This document shows, piece after piece, positions 1-8,686 of a stretch of DNA of 64,000 bases. Both the position numbers and the translations under genes were made by a program. The DNA is from Bradyrhizobium algeriense (GTDB taxonomy: Bacteria > Pseudomonadota > Alphaproteobacteria > Rhizobiales > Xanthobacteraceae), in contig NZ_PYCN01000028.1 of assembly GCF_003062295.1 (NCBI RefSeq), positions 23,757 through 87,756 on the forward strand, read 5' to 3'. Every line of letters starts with the position of its first letter. Position 1 is the first letter of the stretch. The notes beneath the pieces were generated by a model. The model ran no database searches and was not told the origin of the DNA. It was given only the letters and a program-made list of their open reading frames with translations.

Positions 1-2699
1 ATCGCGCGCGGGCCTCGACCAAAGGGACGAGCGATGACGTCGCGAAACGCGATGCGTCCAGCCAAGGTCTCGAAGAGGCCCCGCAAGCCAATTACGGCAC
101 CTCGGCGACCATCCCGACGCTCGACCCAGAACTCGCGCGCCAGCTCGGCCTGCCGACGGCGGAGGACGACGACGAGGCGCTGGCCCGTCCGCCGCGCAAC
201 AAGATGGAGGCGCTCGGCGTCAAGGCGACCGCCGACGCGCTGGAGAATCTGATCCGCGACGGCCGCCCGGAATTCAAGGGCGATGGCGGCCAGCTGAAGG
301 TCTGGACGCCGCATCGGCCGCCGCGCCCGGAAAAGTCCGAAGGCGGCGTGCGTTTCGTGATCAAGTCCGAATACGAGCCGAAGGGCGACCAGCCGACCGC
401 GATCGCCGAACTGGTCGAAGGCATCAACCGCAACGACCGCACGCAGGTGCTGCTCGGCGTCACCGGCTCGGGCAAAACCTACACCATGGCCAAGGTGATC
501 GAGGCCACGCAACGCCCCGCCATCATCCTGGCGCCGAACAAGACGCTGGCCGCCCAGCTCTATGGCGAGTTCAAGAGCTTCTTCCCCGACAACGCGGTGG
601 AGTATTTCGTCAGCTATTACGACTACTACCAGCCCGAGGCCTACGTCCCGCGCACCGACACCTACATCGAAAAAGACTCGTCCATCAACGAGCAGATCGA
701 CCGCATGCGCCACTCGGCGACGCGCGCGCTCCTGGAGCGCGACGACGTCATCATCGTGGCTTCGGTCTCCTGCATCTACGGTATCGGCTCGGTCGAGACC
801 TATACCGCGATGACATTTGCCCTGAAGAAGGGCGAGCGCATCGACCAGCGGCAGTTGATCGCCGACCTCGTCGCCCTGCAATACAAGCGCACCCAGGCCG
901 ACTTTACCCGCGGCACCTTTCGCGTCCGTGGCGACGTCATCGACATCTTCCCGGCGCACTATGAAGACCGCGCCTGGCGCGTGAACCTGTTCGGCGACAC
1001 CGTGGAGAATATCGAGGAGTTCGATCCGCTCACCGGCCACAAGCAGGACGATCTCGAATTCATCAAGATCTACGCCAACTCGCACTATGTGACGCCGCGC
1101 CCGACACTGGTGCAGGCGATCAAGTCGATCAAGAGCGAATTGAAGCTGCGGCTCGACGAACTCAACAACCAGGGCCGCCTGCTGGAAGCGCAGCGGCTGG
1201 AGCAGCGCACCACCTTCGATCTGGAAATGATGGAGGCGACGGGTTCGTGCGCCGGCATCGAAAACTATTCGCGCTATCTTACGGGCCGCCGCCCGGGCGA
1301 GCCGCCGCCGACGCTGTTCGAATACGTGCCCGACAACGCGCTGGTGTTCGCCGACGAAAGCCACGTCACCGTGCCCCAGATCGGCGGCATGTTCAAAGGC
1401 GACTTCCGCCGCAAGGCGACGCTCGCCGAATACGGTTTCCGCCTGCCCTCCTGCATGGACAACCGTCCGCTGCGGTTCGAGGAATGGGACATGATGCGCC
1501 CGCAATCGGTCGCGGTGTCGGCGACCCCGAGCGGCTGGGAGCTGAACGAAAGCGGCGGCGTGTTCGTCGAGCAGGTGATCCGTCCCACCGGCCTGATCGA
1601 TCCACCCGTGCACATCCGCCCGGCGCGCACGCAAGTCGACGATCTCGTCGGCGAGGTCCGTGCCACTGCGCAGGCCGGTTATCGCAGCCTGATCACGGTT
1701 CTCACAAAGCGCATGGCGGAAGACCTCACCGAATATTTGCACGAGCAGGGCATTCGCGTGCGCTACATGCACAGCGATATCGACACCATCGAGCGCATCG
1801 AGATTATCAGGGATCTGCGCCTCGGCGCGTTCGACGCGCTGGTCGGCATCAACCTCTTGCGCGAAGGCCTCGACATTCCCGAATGCGCGCTGGTCGCGAT
1901 CCTCGATGCCGACAAGGAAGGCTTTCTGCGCAGCGAGACCTCGCTGATCCAGACCATCGGCCGCGCCGCGCGCAACGTCGACGGCAAGGTGATCCTCTAC
2001 GCCGACCAGATGACCGGCTCGATGGAGCGCGCCATCGCCGAGACTGACCGCCGCCGCGAGAAGCAGGTCGAGTACAACACGGCGCACGGCATCACGCCGG
2101 AGAGCATCAAGAAGTCGATCGGCGACATCATGAACTCTGTCTACGAGCGCGACCACGTGCTGGTCGAGATCGGCGACGGCGGCATGGCCGACGATGTCAT
2201 CTCCATCGGCCACAATTTCGAGGCGGTGTTGTCCGACCTCGAAACCCGCATGCGGGAAGCCGCCGCCGATCTGAATTTCGAAGAAGCCGCGAGACTCCGC
2301 GACGAAGTCAAACGCCTCCGCGCGACAGAGATGGCTGTCGTCGACGATCCCACCGCCAAACAGCGCGCGGTGCAAGGCAAGGCCGGCGCCTACGCGGGGA
2401 CGAAGAAATACGGCGAGGCGGCGAATTTGCCGGTCAGCGCGATGAAGAAGAAGAGCGTGTCTTCGGCGATCAAGGCCAGCGGCGGTGGCGGTTCAAAGGT
2501 CCACAAGCCTCATCTCGACGAAATGCACGGTCCGGAGTCACTGCCTTTCCGCCCCGGCGGCGCCAAACCGAGCAAGTCCGAGACCGGCAGCAAAATCTTC
2601 CAGCCAACCGACTCCCGCCAATCCGGCCCCGAATTCGGCCCTGCGCCGCGATCGAGCGGCGGCGCGCCGGGACATCGCGGTGGGTGGAAGAAACGGTAG
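1..2699 (+). CDS. uvrB: UvrABC excinuclease subunit B, 5' end outside window
   Basis: UvrB is the helicase-like damage-verification subunit of nucleotide excision repair; it is loaded by UvrA and recruits UvrC. The reading frame is open from the first bases of the window, so the true start lies upstream and the ATG at 204 is internal. Walker A GVTGSGKT is encoded at 456-479, followed by the UvrB beta-hairpin segment YYDYYQPEAYVP and the Walker B-like DESH box near 1360. A UVR motif that binds UvrC lies near 2215-2320. About 100 residues of basic Gly/Ser/Pro/Lys-rich tail follow it, and at least 65 acidic residues precede the conserved core, so the protein is longer than E. coli UvrB. The partner uvrC is at 47874. 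Identification is secure; only the N-terminus is unknown. Confidence 0.97.
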   Translation, partial: RARASTKGTSDDVAKRDASSQGLEEAPQANYGTSATIPTLDPELARQLGLPTAEDDDEALARPPRNKMEALGVKATADALENLIRDGRPEFKGDGGQLKVWTPHRPPRPEKSEGGVRFVIKSEYEPKGDQPTAIAELVEGINRNDRTQVLLGVTGSGKTYTMAKVIEATQRPAIILAPNKTLAAQLYGEFKSFFPDNAVEYFVSYYDYYQPEAYVPRTDTYIEKDSSINEQIDRMRHSATRALLERDDVIIVASVSCIYGIGSVETYTAMTFALKKGERIDQRQLIADLVALQYKRTQADFTRGTFRVRGDVIDIFPAHYEDRAWRVNLFGDTVENIEEFDPLTGHKQDDLEFIKIYANSHYVTPRPTLVQAIKSIKSELKLRLDELNNQGRLLEAQRLEQRTTFDLEMMEATGSCAGIENYSRYLTGRRPGEPPPTLFEYVPDNALVFADESHVTVPQIGGMFKGDFRRKATLAEYGFRLPSCMDNRPLRFEEWDMMRPQSVAVSATPSGWELNESGGVFVEQVIRPTGLIDPPVHIRPARTQVDDLVGEVRATAQAGYRSLITVLTKRMAEDLTEYLHEQGIRVRYMHSDIDTIERIEIIRDLRLGAFDALVGINLLREGLDIPECALVAILDADKEGFLRSETSLIQTIGRAARNVDGKVILYADQMTGSMERAIAETDRRREKQVEYNTAHGITPESIKKSIGDIMNSVYERDHVLVEIGDGGMADDVISIGHNFEAVLSDLETRMREAAADLNFEEAARLRDEVKRLRATEMAVVDDPTAKQRAVQGKAGAYAGTKKYGEAANLPVSAMKKKSVSSAIKASGGGGSKVHKPHLDEMHGPESLPFRPGGAKPSKSETGSKIFQPTDSRQSGPEFGPAPRSSGGAPGHRGGWKKR

Positions 2700-3070
2700 T
2701 TACTGTCCGCGGGGCGTGTACCCCATCAATCCGGTTGTGAGTCAGACGGACAGAACGATGCAAATTGACCGCAGGGCATTGTCCGACAGACTCGCTGTCT
2801 TCCCTCGCCTGGGTTTGGCCAACCGGCCGACCCCGCTCGAGCCGATGAAGCGACTGATGGCTCATCTCGGCGGAAGCAAAACAAGGGCGAAAGGATGCTT
2901 GGCGCGCTAGAAGCGGTTGCGCGACGTCCGTTGCAAGAACTGTCGCATCGAAAGTCGGCTTTAGAACAATCTAGCGCTTCTTCGGCCTGATCAGCTGATC
3001 ATGGACGTTCTTCGCCTAGATTCAGTTCGCTCCTTGCATCGGCGACAGGCTTCGGATCGAGGAGAATGCC
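2700..3070. other. intergenic region, no gene recognised
   Basis: No ORF with a convincing ribosome binding site or family resemblance is visible in these 371 bases. An antisense frame and a plus frame run in from uvrB but look like shadows. I see no hairpin followed by a T-run that would terminate uvrB. Confidence 0.5.
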
Positions 3071-3259
3071 ATGCCCGAAGCACAAAGCGACATTGACTAT
3101 ACTGTTGATATCCGCAGACACGAGACGACATTTCGTGCGAATACGCCCAAGGGAGAGGAATTCCTCGGCGGCGTTGACCTCACCATGTCCAATGAAGAAG
3201 CACATACATTCATACAGGATGCCCGGACGGCAGGGCTGACGGTCAAATCGTCTTTCTAA
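3071..3259 (+). CDS. small hypothetical protein, 62 aa
   Basis: A small soluble protein of unknown function. The ATG at 3071 is preceded by GAGGAG about seven bases upstream, a good ribosome binding site, and no earlier in-frame start is credible. The product is polar, with no signal peptide or membrane span, and alternates charged and hydrophobic residues as a small alpha/beta protein would. No known domain was recognised. It stands alone in a gene-poor stretch between uvrB and a small minus-strand membrane protein. The ribosome binding site and reading-frame quality are the only support for it being a gene. Confidence 0.6.
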   Translation: MPEAQSDIDYTVDIRRHETTFRANTPKGEEFLGGVDLTMSNEEAHTFIQDARTAGLTVKSSF

Positions 3260-3433
3260 CGACTTCGCATTGGTTTCGGCCGATCTACCCTGATTTGCTG
3301 GATTCCCCCAGACCTTTACGGAGGGACGCTTACGGCTCGCCTGATCATCCGCTGGCTGTGGTGTCGCTTGGATCGCGATACTGCCGGCCGTTTGACGTAA
3401 CGTGCGTGGAGGATCTATCACGAGGAGTATGGG

Positions 3434-3610
3434 CTAATAGGTTAGGACAAGCAGGCGTTGCACAATCGCGCCTAAGCAAACGAGCACCACCAGCAATTTG
3501 AGGAGGTTTGCCAATCGGCCGTCGGTAGCAAACTTGTCGATGGCCCAAAAACAGATTGCGCCCACGACCACAATGATCAGAACGCCAATTAGAACTGAAA
3601 TGATCGCCAT
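3434..3610 (-). CDS. small two-span membrane protein, 58 aa
   Basis: The minus strand carries a 58-codon ORF starting MAIISVLIGVLIIVVVGAIC and ending at the TAG complementary to 3434-3436. AAGGA lies about five bases before the ATG. The protein has two hydrophobic stretches, residues 2-22 and about 35-54, joined by a short polar loop (DKFATDGR), so it is predicted to be an inner-membrane hairpin. Proteins of this size and design occur, as I recall, in Bradyrhizobium genomes and in some phages, but no function is known to me. It is below 60 codons, so ordinary ORF cut-offs miss it. Confidence 0.65.
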   Translation of the reverse strand: MAIISVLIGVLIIVVVGAICFWAIDKFATDGRLANLLKLLVVLVCLGAIVQRLLVLTY

Positions 3611-3898
3611 GAGTAATCCTTGGACTTGCTGCTGCCGGGCGCAGCATCCCGAGGCACCGGCCGGGCGTCAAGGGCAAGTCGTGCTAGTTTCGTTGAATTG
3701 AGACTACAAATTCGGGAGCTCCTGCTGGCTGGCTCGTGCCATCAGTTATCCATCAGCGTGCCGATAAGCCCTAGTAGCGCCTGGTGCTCTCAAGAGATCG
3801 CGCCGCGCGGTGACTGTCGCAAGCGGCGGAATGGCGCCTTTCCACTCGCACAGCCTGCGGAACTTGAGATAACGCTGAAAGCGGGTCGCAACGGTCAG

Positions 3899-5116
3899 TT
3901 AGGGAGATCGTGCATTTCCAAGGGTTTGGAATAGCGTTTGTCGCCACCAATCGCTTTCGATCTGATCGAGCACGGCGAGATCGAGCATAGGCCGCAAGGT
4001 ACTGCCCTTCGGCAGCACGATTGCATAGCTCTCGCTGCTGAAGCTGGTGTCGACAACACGAACCGAGGCCGAGAAATCCTTCCGGACGGTCCAGGTCAGA
4101 AGCGGTTTGTCATGGACGAAGGCATCGATCGCGCCGCGGCTCAATGCAGATAGGCCGCTTTGAGGGTCCGGAAATGCTCGAAAGGAAAGTTGCTGACGAG
4201 TTAGGTAGTCGGTTGTCGCAGAGTTCGCGACAGCGCCGACGCGCACGGATCGTAAGTCGTTGAAGCCGTGAACGGCGCCTTCGAGCCCTCGGCGCGTGAG
4301 GGTGGAGGTGATACCTGCGGTGAACACGGCTACAGCGATGATGGAAGCGATCATCCACCCGATTGCGACGATTCGCCCTGGAAGAGTCGCTGGCGCATTC
4401 TGAGCAGCTCCCGCCTGTGTCATGGCGATAGTCGACCACCAGAAGCTGGAGCCGAGCCCTTTGGCTCCTCCGCCGAAATGTTCCGTTTTCCCGCGTTCCA
4501 GTAGCCAAATGAGGAAGCCGACCGCCATCGCAAAACAAAGCAGTACGGCGACAGCCTGGAAGAAGCCGAAGGAAAGAAGTGCCCGCCCGATCGATACCCA
4601 GGCGCTTTCATTGATGGGCACCGCAATCCCAAGCCCGGTGTTGTAGAAGGGTTGCGTAAAATCGACGCTGCGTGCGCGCCCAGCGGTCACAGTTACTGCC
4701 GCGACACCGGCGTCGAGGGTGCCCTTCGCGACGTCATCCAGCAGATCCTGCACGTTCTGGGTCTCGACCAGGCGAAAGCGCAGATGCGCTCCAGCAGCGA
4801 TTTTTCTCCAAAGTTCGATGCTGATACCGCCCCAGCTCCCATCCGGCTGCTTCATCGCGAAGGGCGGGGCCTCCTTGGTCGCCACTACCAATTCTCTGTC
4901 AGGGACTGTGCCTTGGGCTCGAACGGCGTTGCAGTCGAGCGCAAGCATCGCCAGCGACAGAACGCATAGCAGGAGCGGTCGAAGTGACGAAATCGCTGGT
5001 TCGCCTTGAGAGGCCCGATCTCGCCGCGCTAAACGGCTAAGGGCTTCCGGAGCGAAATCCAGCCCGTCGGAAGCGCCACGGTGTGGGACTGCCGGAGATT
5101 CCTCGAACGAACTCAT
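3899..5116 (-). CDS. ionotropic glutamate receptor-like channel with periplasmic binding domain
   Basis: The layout matches prokaryotic glutamate-receptor channels of the GluR0 type: an SBP_bac_3-type ligand-binding lobe interrupted by a two-helix pore. In numbering from the upstream start at 5179, a signal peptide lies at about 65-89, ligand-binding lobe 1 at 94-190, helix M1 at 206-227, the pore loop at 243-263, helix M2 at 269-295 and lobe 2 to 426. M2 ends in FTAGITSTLT, matching the gating helix of the family. The filter, TVGYGD in GluR0, reads QAGAAQ here (4391-4420), so K+ selectivity is unlikely. I start the gene at ATG 5116, which has an AGGG site; the alternative start at 5179 adds 21 residues with no ribosome binding site. 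Function as a channel is inferred. A channel-dead sensor is the alternative. Confidence 0.8.
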   Translation of the reverse strand: MSSFEESPAVPHRGASDGLDFAPEALSRLARRDRASQGEPAISSLRPLLLCVLSLAMLALDCNAVRAQGTVPDRELVVATKEAPPFAMKQPDGSWGGISIELWRKIAAGAHLRFRLVETQNVQDLLDDVAKGTLDAGVAAVTVTAGRARSVDFTQPFYNTGLGIAVPINESAWVSIGRALLSFGFFQAVAVLLCFAMAVGFLIWLLERGKTEHFGGGAKGLGSSFWWSTIAMTQAGAAQNAPATLPGRIVAIGWMIASIIAVAVFTAGITSTLTRRGLEGAVHGFNDLRSVRVGAVANSATTDYLTRQQLSFRAFPDPQSGLSALSRGAIDAFVHDKPLLTWTVRKDFSASVRVVDTSFSSESYAIVLPKGSTLRPMLDLAVLDQIESDWWRQTLFQTLGNARSP

Positions 5117-5696
5117 AGCGGACCCTAACTTATTACGTATTGGAGATCGGCCGACGGAAGCATTGCTATTTGGCGGCATTTCGTCATCAGGCGGAGCGCC
5201 GACCAGCTCGGCCCGATGCGGAACCGACGCGCCGGAACGAGGTCAAGCTTTCGAGAAACGGTGACGCGGTGAATATCGGCTTCAACGTACGCTCAACCCG
5301 CCCCTCCGCCGACCCATAGCAGACCAATTCAACTGTTCCTTGGGAACTCGTCGCACCTATGGCCGGCGTATCCCCGCAGCCCTTGAAGAAAGGATGGCGC
5401 ACCTTGCTCTCGGCTGATCTGGCCGGTACTCGATCTCGGCGAGCAGCTCGGGCTCTGCCCAGTGCCCTTATGGGCAATGCCGACCTGTATCGACGCGAGT
5501 GCTTTAACAGCAGCTACGGATTAACATGCCACGTATCCTTCTCGCTTCTCTTGCATTGCTCGCGATCACCTTGGTGCTTTGCTTCATGCGACACACCACG
5601 GCGCGCACGCAAATTCGCATTGCGGCTTTTGGACCGAGATTGAGGCAGGGCTGTCGTGTCGCTAGTTAGGCAGGTGTCCAATCGATCGGTGGCCAA
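5117..5696. other. gene-poor stretch with weak ORFs only
   Basis: A minus-strand frame at 5187-5477 (96 codons) and a plus-strand 47-codon ORF at 5526-5669 starting MPRILLASLALLAITLVLCF are open here. The latter would be a signal-anchor or exported peptide, but it has no clear ribosome binding site. Neither resembles a known family. The stretch ends in the tail of the TetR remnant, and degraded sequence is the likeliest reading. Confidence 0.4.
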
Positions 5697-5843
5697 TCAG
5701 ATCTCGGCTTTCAAATTCTTGAAAGCATCCTGAATGTATTTGGCCAGCGGGCGCTTGCCGTCCTGCTCGATCCACGCGTCGACGGCGAGCCGCATCGCGC
5801 CAAGTGATGCCATGGCAAGGAGCCGCAGCCTCTCGCGCCGCGT
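5697..5843 (-). pseudogene. 3' remnant of a TetR-family regulator
   Basis: The minus-strand frame ending at the TGA complementary to 5697-5699 reads RLRLLAMASLGAMRLAVDAW and continues to a terminal NLKAEI. This is the typical end of a TetR/AcrR ligand-binding domain as found in rhizobial genomes. Reading further upstream, the frame loses resemblance near 5850 and meets an in-frame TGA near 5895. There is no helix-turn-helix region. The rest of the gene has been lost, and a dispersed repeat begins about 150 bases further on. The assignment rests on about 45 residues. Confidence 0.55.
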
Positions 5844-5987
5844 ACGCCTCTTTCGCGAGAACACTACTACCGATTGCGTTGCCTGCCGGGCAAATCACAC
5901 ATGGCTTGGTCCAGTCCTCGTCGCGAAAATAATTCGCTTCGCGGTTACCCCAAATCACCCCTACAACTCCCGCCATCCCGCACCCGC

Positions 5988-6522
5988 TAGAGGGGCGTAT
6001 CGCGATCGTCACGGACGTTGGGTGCGGGATGCGATGGACGCGGCAGCGTCGGGCGCGAACGGGATCGCAGGGCGGGCTTCGGCTTGTGAGCGAGCAACGG
6101 CGCGCAGACGACCGGCGCTTAAACGCCTTCGCCAGAATTTTGGTCGGCAGCACATGAGCCGGTCGAAGCGTTTTGGTGAGGGAAGCCGCGGACGGCAAAG
6201 GCGTGTGGTTCTGGCACCCGTGGCTGGTGTCAAGCTGATGGAGATTTGTCGAGCCCAACCGGGTGTCGGCCAATCGCCAATCCGTCAGCGACGGTGGCAA
6301 GAGGAATTCGTCGCCGGGAAGAGCGCGCTATAAGCCGTAACACCATTGCGCAGGGAAGGCCGGGTGTTCCGGCGCACCTTGCAGTCACCCATGTGCATTT
6401 TGTGCGCACGACTGCGGGTGCTGAGGGCACCCGGCTTTCCCTGCGCCCTCTTCGTTTTTCGAGGGCATCGCCGATCGCATGACTTCGGGCGCGTCGCGCC
6501 GCGAGAATGCGAAGGTGTGTCT
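5988..6522 (+). repeat. long dispersed non-coding repeat of Bradyrhizobium type
   Basis: From GGGGCGTATCGCGATCGTCA onward this block matches, from memory, a roughly 500-bp element present in many copies in Bradyrhizobium genomes. It contains the recognisable segments CACCCGTGGCTGGTGTCAAG and GAATTCGTCGCCGGG. Near its right end is a 19-bp inverted repeat with one mismatch (6348-6366 against 6428-6446, GCGCAGGGAAGGCCGGGTG), enclosing about 60 bases. The frames that are open through it on both strands show no family resemblance and are regarded as spurious. Only one copy lies in this window, so repetitiveness cannot be shown from the window itself. Confidence 0.6.
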
Positions 6523-6526
6523 TCTT

Positions 6527-6610
6527 GTAGGATGGGTAGAGCGAAGCGAAACCCATCGAGCGCTGCGTCCATCACGATTGATGGGTATCGCTTCGCTCCA
6601 CCCATCCTAC
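6527..6610. repeat. 84-bp palindromic element, copy 1
   Basis: Inverted arms of 31 bp at 6527-6557 (beginning GTAGGATGGGTAGAGCGAAG) and 6580-6610 pair with two mismatches around a 22-base loop. A second copy of the same element is at 25585-25666, so it is a dispersed unit and not just a local terminator. It has no coding content. REP or MITE-like status is inferred. Confidence 0.85.
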
Positions 6611-6664
6611 GGTTCTAGCTGTTTGACATTCGAATCCGAAATCGCAGCCGCGCCATTGCCCACC

Positions 6665-6847
6665 TCACCCGGACCGGCGGTTGCTCGTATTCTGCGTCAG
6701 ATTGCCGTGCGCGGCCTGTTCGCGGATGTTGTTCTTCTCGTCGTCGCGATGGCCCTTAGTGGTGTCGAGGGGAACGCTGGGCGCGCTGCCTGGGCCCTTG
6801 TGGCTCTGGTTGTCCTCGGGGATGGGCGGAACGGTCTTCGTCATCAT
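6665..6847 (-). CDS. small hydrophilic hypothetical protein, 60 aa
   Basis: The ORF reads MMTKTVPPIPEDNQSHKGPG and ends with NLTQNTSNRRSG. ACGGAG sits a few bases upstream of the ATG at 6847; the adjacent second ATG at 6844 is equally possible. The product is very polar, rich in Asn, Asp, Lys and Pro, with no membrane span, and is likely intrinsically disordered. I recall similar short disordered proteins in Bradyrhizobium, but with no assigned function. The longer minus-strand frame reaching to 7066 lacks resemblance upstream of this start. Confidence 0.6.
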   Translation of the reverse strand: MMTKTVPPIPEDNQSHKGPGSAPSVPLDTTKGHRDDEKNNIREQAAHGNLTQNTSNRRSG

Positions 6848-7175
6848 GGTCTCCGTTATCAACGGAAGCAACGCCGGCCGTGGAGGGATCGTTCCCAGAA
6901 CGGTTGCATGCAACGGCGCATGCATTGTCGCCGGCCGCAAAAAGCCATGCCACCGATTTCGGCGGCTCGGTGATCTTCGAAAAGGACGGCCCCACCGGAA
7001 GCGGAGTTCGGCAAGCAATAAGATACCGCGCCCCTTCCCGCCGCGCGGCCCGTAGCAGTGAACCATTTCGAAACCATCGCGACAGATACTTTAGTTCCTT
7101 TGGCTGATACTTCTGCCGTTCCGTTCACAATGGGTCTGGCCGCAAGCGCGGGATCGAGCACAGGTAGGTGGGCGA
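6848..7175. other. intergenic region, nothing recognised
   Basis: This stretch separates the divergent 60-aa gene and the NTF2-like gene. It must hold both promoters, but I could not pick out convincing -35/-10 pairs. Open frames here lack start signals. Confidence 0.4.
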
Positions 7176-7625
7176 ATGACCGAGGGATCAAATCGTCAGC
7201 ACGTGCTGGATTTCCTCAACGTCCTGTATTCCGGCGATGTCGAGGCCGCGCTGGAGCGCTGCACCGACGACATCGAATTCCTCGCCAACGCCCCGATCGA
7301 CATCCTGCCGCACATGGGCCATCGCCGCGGCAAGGCCGAAATGCGCGAGATGTGGAATGCAGTGCGCGCCCGCTATTCCGAGCTGCGCTGCGAGGTGCCG
7401 ATGCTGGTCACCGAGAACGACAAGGCGTCCGCGTTCATCCGCGTGTTCTTCCGCAAGAACATCAATCAGCGCATGGTGCAGTTCGACATCGCCGGCTTCT
7501 ACACGCTGCGCAACGGCAAGATCAGCCATATCAGGGAAGTCATCGATACCTTCGATCTGGTCCAGCAACTGCTCGAACGCGATATCGCCGCGATCCTGAC
7601 CGGCAGGCGGCCGGACCCGATCTAG
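7176..7625 (+). CDS. SnoaL/NTF2-like family protein, 149 aa
   Basis: A cone-shaped alpha+beta (SnoaL-like) domain covers the whole protein: an N-terminal helix (VLDFLNVLYSGDVEAALERC), then DDIEFLANAP, then strands ending in the typical NGKISHIREVIDTFDL. Members range from isomerases and hydrolases to non-catalytic ligand binders, so the substrate is unknown. There is no signal peptide, so it is cytoplasmic. The start at 7176 has GGTGGG upstream. A paralogue lies at 8231 sharing the VDTFDLVEQ-type ending and the same PIDM/L..G.RRGKA core. Between them is an unrelated membrane protein, so the pair looks like a duplication. Confidence 0.8.
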   Translation: MTEGSNRQHVLDFLNVLYSGDVEAALERCTDDIEFLANAPIDILPHMGHRRGKAEMREMWNAVRARYSELRCEVPMLVTENDKASAFIRVFFRKNINQRMVQFDIAGFYTLRNGKISHIREVIDTFDLVQQLLERDIAAILTGRRPDPI

Positions 7626-7639
7626 CGTCTACGCACTCC

Positions 7640-7679
7640 GTCATTCCGGGGCGATGCGTAGCATCGAACCCGGAATGAC
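7640..7679. repeat. short GTCATTCCGGG palindrome
   Basis: GTCATTCCGGG at the left and CCCGGAATGAC at the right form a hairpin of 11 bp, with an inner GATGC/GCATC pair. It lies 15 bases after the NTF2-like stop codon and may act as a transcript end, though no T-run follows. The same arms recur at 12655-12756. Confidence 0.75.
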
Positions 7680-7780
7680 AGATGAAATGCGGAACGCTTC
7701 GCCGGATATTCCAAACGCCATTGAACCTCACCGCGCCGGCCGTGACACACCACAAGGCTGTTTCCGGACACGAAGAACGT

Positions 7781-8047
7781 ATGAAGATCGCATTGCTGGC
7801 CTTGCTTGGTTTGGCGTTGGGGACCTTGGGAGGCGCGGCACTGGGCATCGGGGCCGGCCTCGCCTGGGTGGAAATCTTCAAAACCACGAGTTTTGAAGGC
7901 TATAGCGGGATGCTGGTGTTCTTCACCTTCATGCCGCTGGGGGCCGCGATCGGCGGTATCGGCGGCGCCCTGCTGTTCGGCATCATCGCCATTCGCGACG
8001 CCGAAATCGCCATCGAGCGGCAGCCGGTGCGCGGTCATGACCGTTAA
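7781..8047 (+). CDS. small integral membrane protein, 88 aa
   Basis: The start MKIALLALLGLALGTLGGAA at 7781 follows GAAGAA and begins a glycine-rich hydrophobic helix (residues 2-30). A second span covers about residues 43-70 (MLVFFTFMPLGAAIGGIGGA), and a charged C-terminal tail follows. The frame is open upstream to 7682, but that part crosses a palindromic repeat and is polar, so it is excluded. Topology suggests two inner-membrane helices with Gly-xxx-Gly packing. No family was recognised. Confidence 0.6.
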   Translation: MKIALLALLGLALGTLGGAALGIGAGLAWVEIFKTTSFEGYSGMLVFFTFMPLGAAIGGIGGALLFGIIAIRDAEIAIERQPVRGHDR

Positions 8048-8230
8048 GTGATCGGCAAACGGCCGGAAACGCCGCATTTGTGCAATGCAAAAACGGCAAT
8101 TGCGTTTTGGCCGTGGTCCTCTATTTGTAGCTGCAACAGTGAAGTTCAGCATTTCGGCCCGGCGTCGATGAAGACGCCCATTTGGGCGCGACTGCTGTTT
8201 TGAAAATCCAGTTTCAAGGACCAAACCAAA

Positions 8231-8665
8231 ATGACAGAGCATAGTCTCTGGCGTTTTTCGCGCGCGTTGCATCGCGCGATCAATGAACGCCAGCCAGCCG
8301 ATCTCGAAGCCCTGCTCGACGAGGATGTCGACTGGGCGATCTTTGGCCCGATCGACATGTACCCGTTCTTCGGCTCGCGCCGCGGCAAGGCGGCCGTGAT
8401 CGATGTGGTCAGGCAGATCGCCGACAACTTCCGCGTCCACCGCTTCGACCGCGAATCGATCATGCTGGGCGTGGATTCGGCCGCCTCGATGATGCGCTAT
8501 TCGCTGACCGCGCTGGATTCGAACAAGCCGATCTCCTTGCGGATCGCCCATTTCGCCCAGTTCAGGGCCGGCCGCCTGACCAACTTCCGCGTGCTGGTCG
8601 ACACCTTCGATCTGGTCGAGCAGACCGTGGGCTATCCGATCCACCTGCCGCGGATGGCGGTCTAG
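8231..8665 (+). CDS. SnoaL/NTF2-like family protein, 144 aa (paralogue of 7176 gene)
   Basis: The protein has the same fold and length as the 7176 product: helical start, DVDWAIFGPIDMYPFFGSRR core, and LVDTFDLVEQ at the end. Sequence drift between the two is substantial, so the duplication is not recent. There is no signal peptide. AAGGA lies 13 bases before the ATG, a little far. The biochemical role is unknown; steroid-isomerase-like or ligand-binding activity are both known in the fold. No operon partner is evident, since a membrane protein gene upstream ends 183 bases before. Confidence 0.75.
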   Translation: MTEHSLWRFSRALHRAINERQPADLEALLDEDVDWAIFGPIDMYPFFGSRRGKAAVIDVVRQIADNFRVHRFDRESIMLGVDSAASMMRYSLTALDSNKPISLRIAHFAQFRAGRLTNFRVLVDTFDLVEQTVGYPIHLPRMAV

Positions 8666-8686
8666 CTCACGCCAATCGATTCCAAT

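Noticed and set aside
5734..6333. 199-codon plus-strand frame through the dispersed repeat
   Set aside because: Arg-rich, crosses a repeat I recognise as non-coding, and overlaps the TetR remnant on the other strand.
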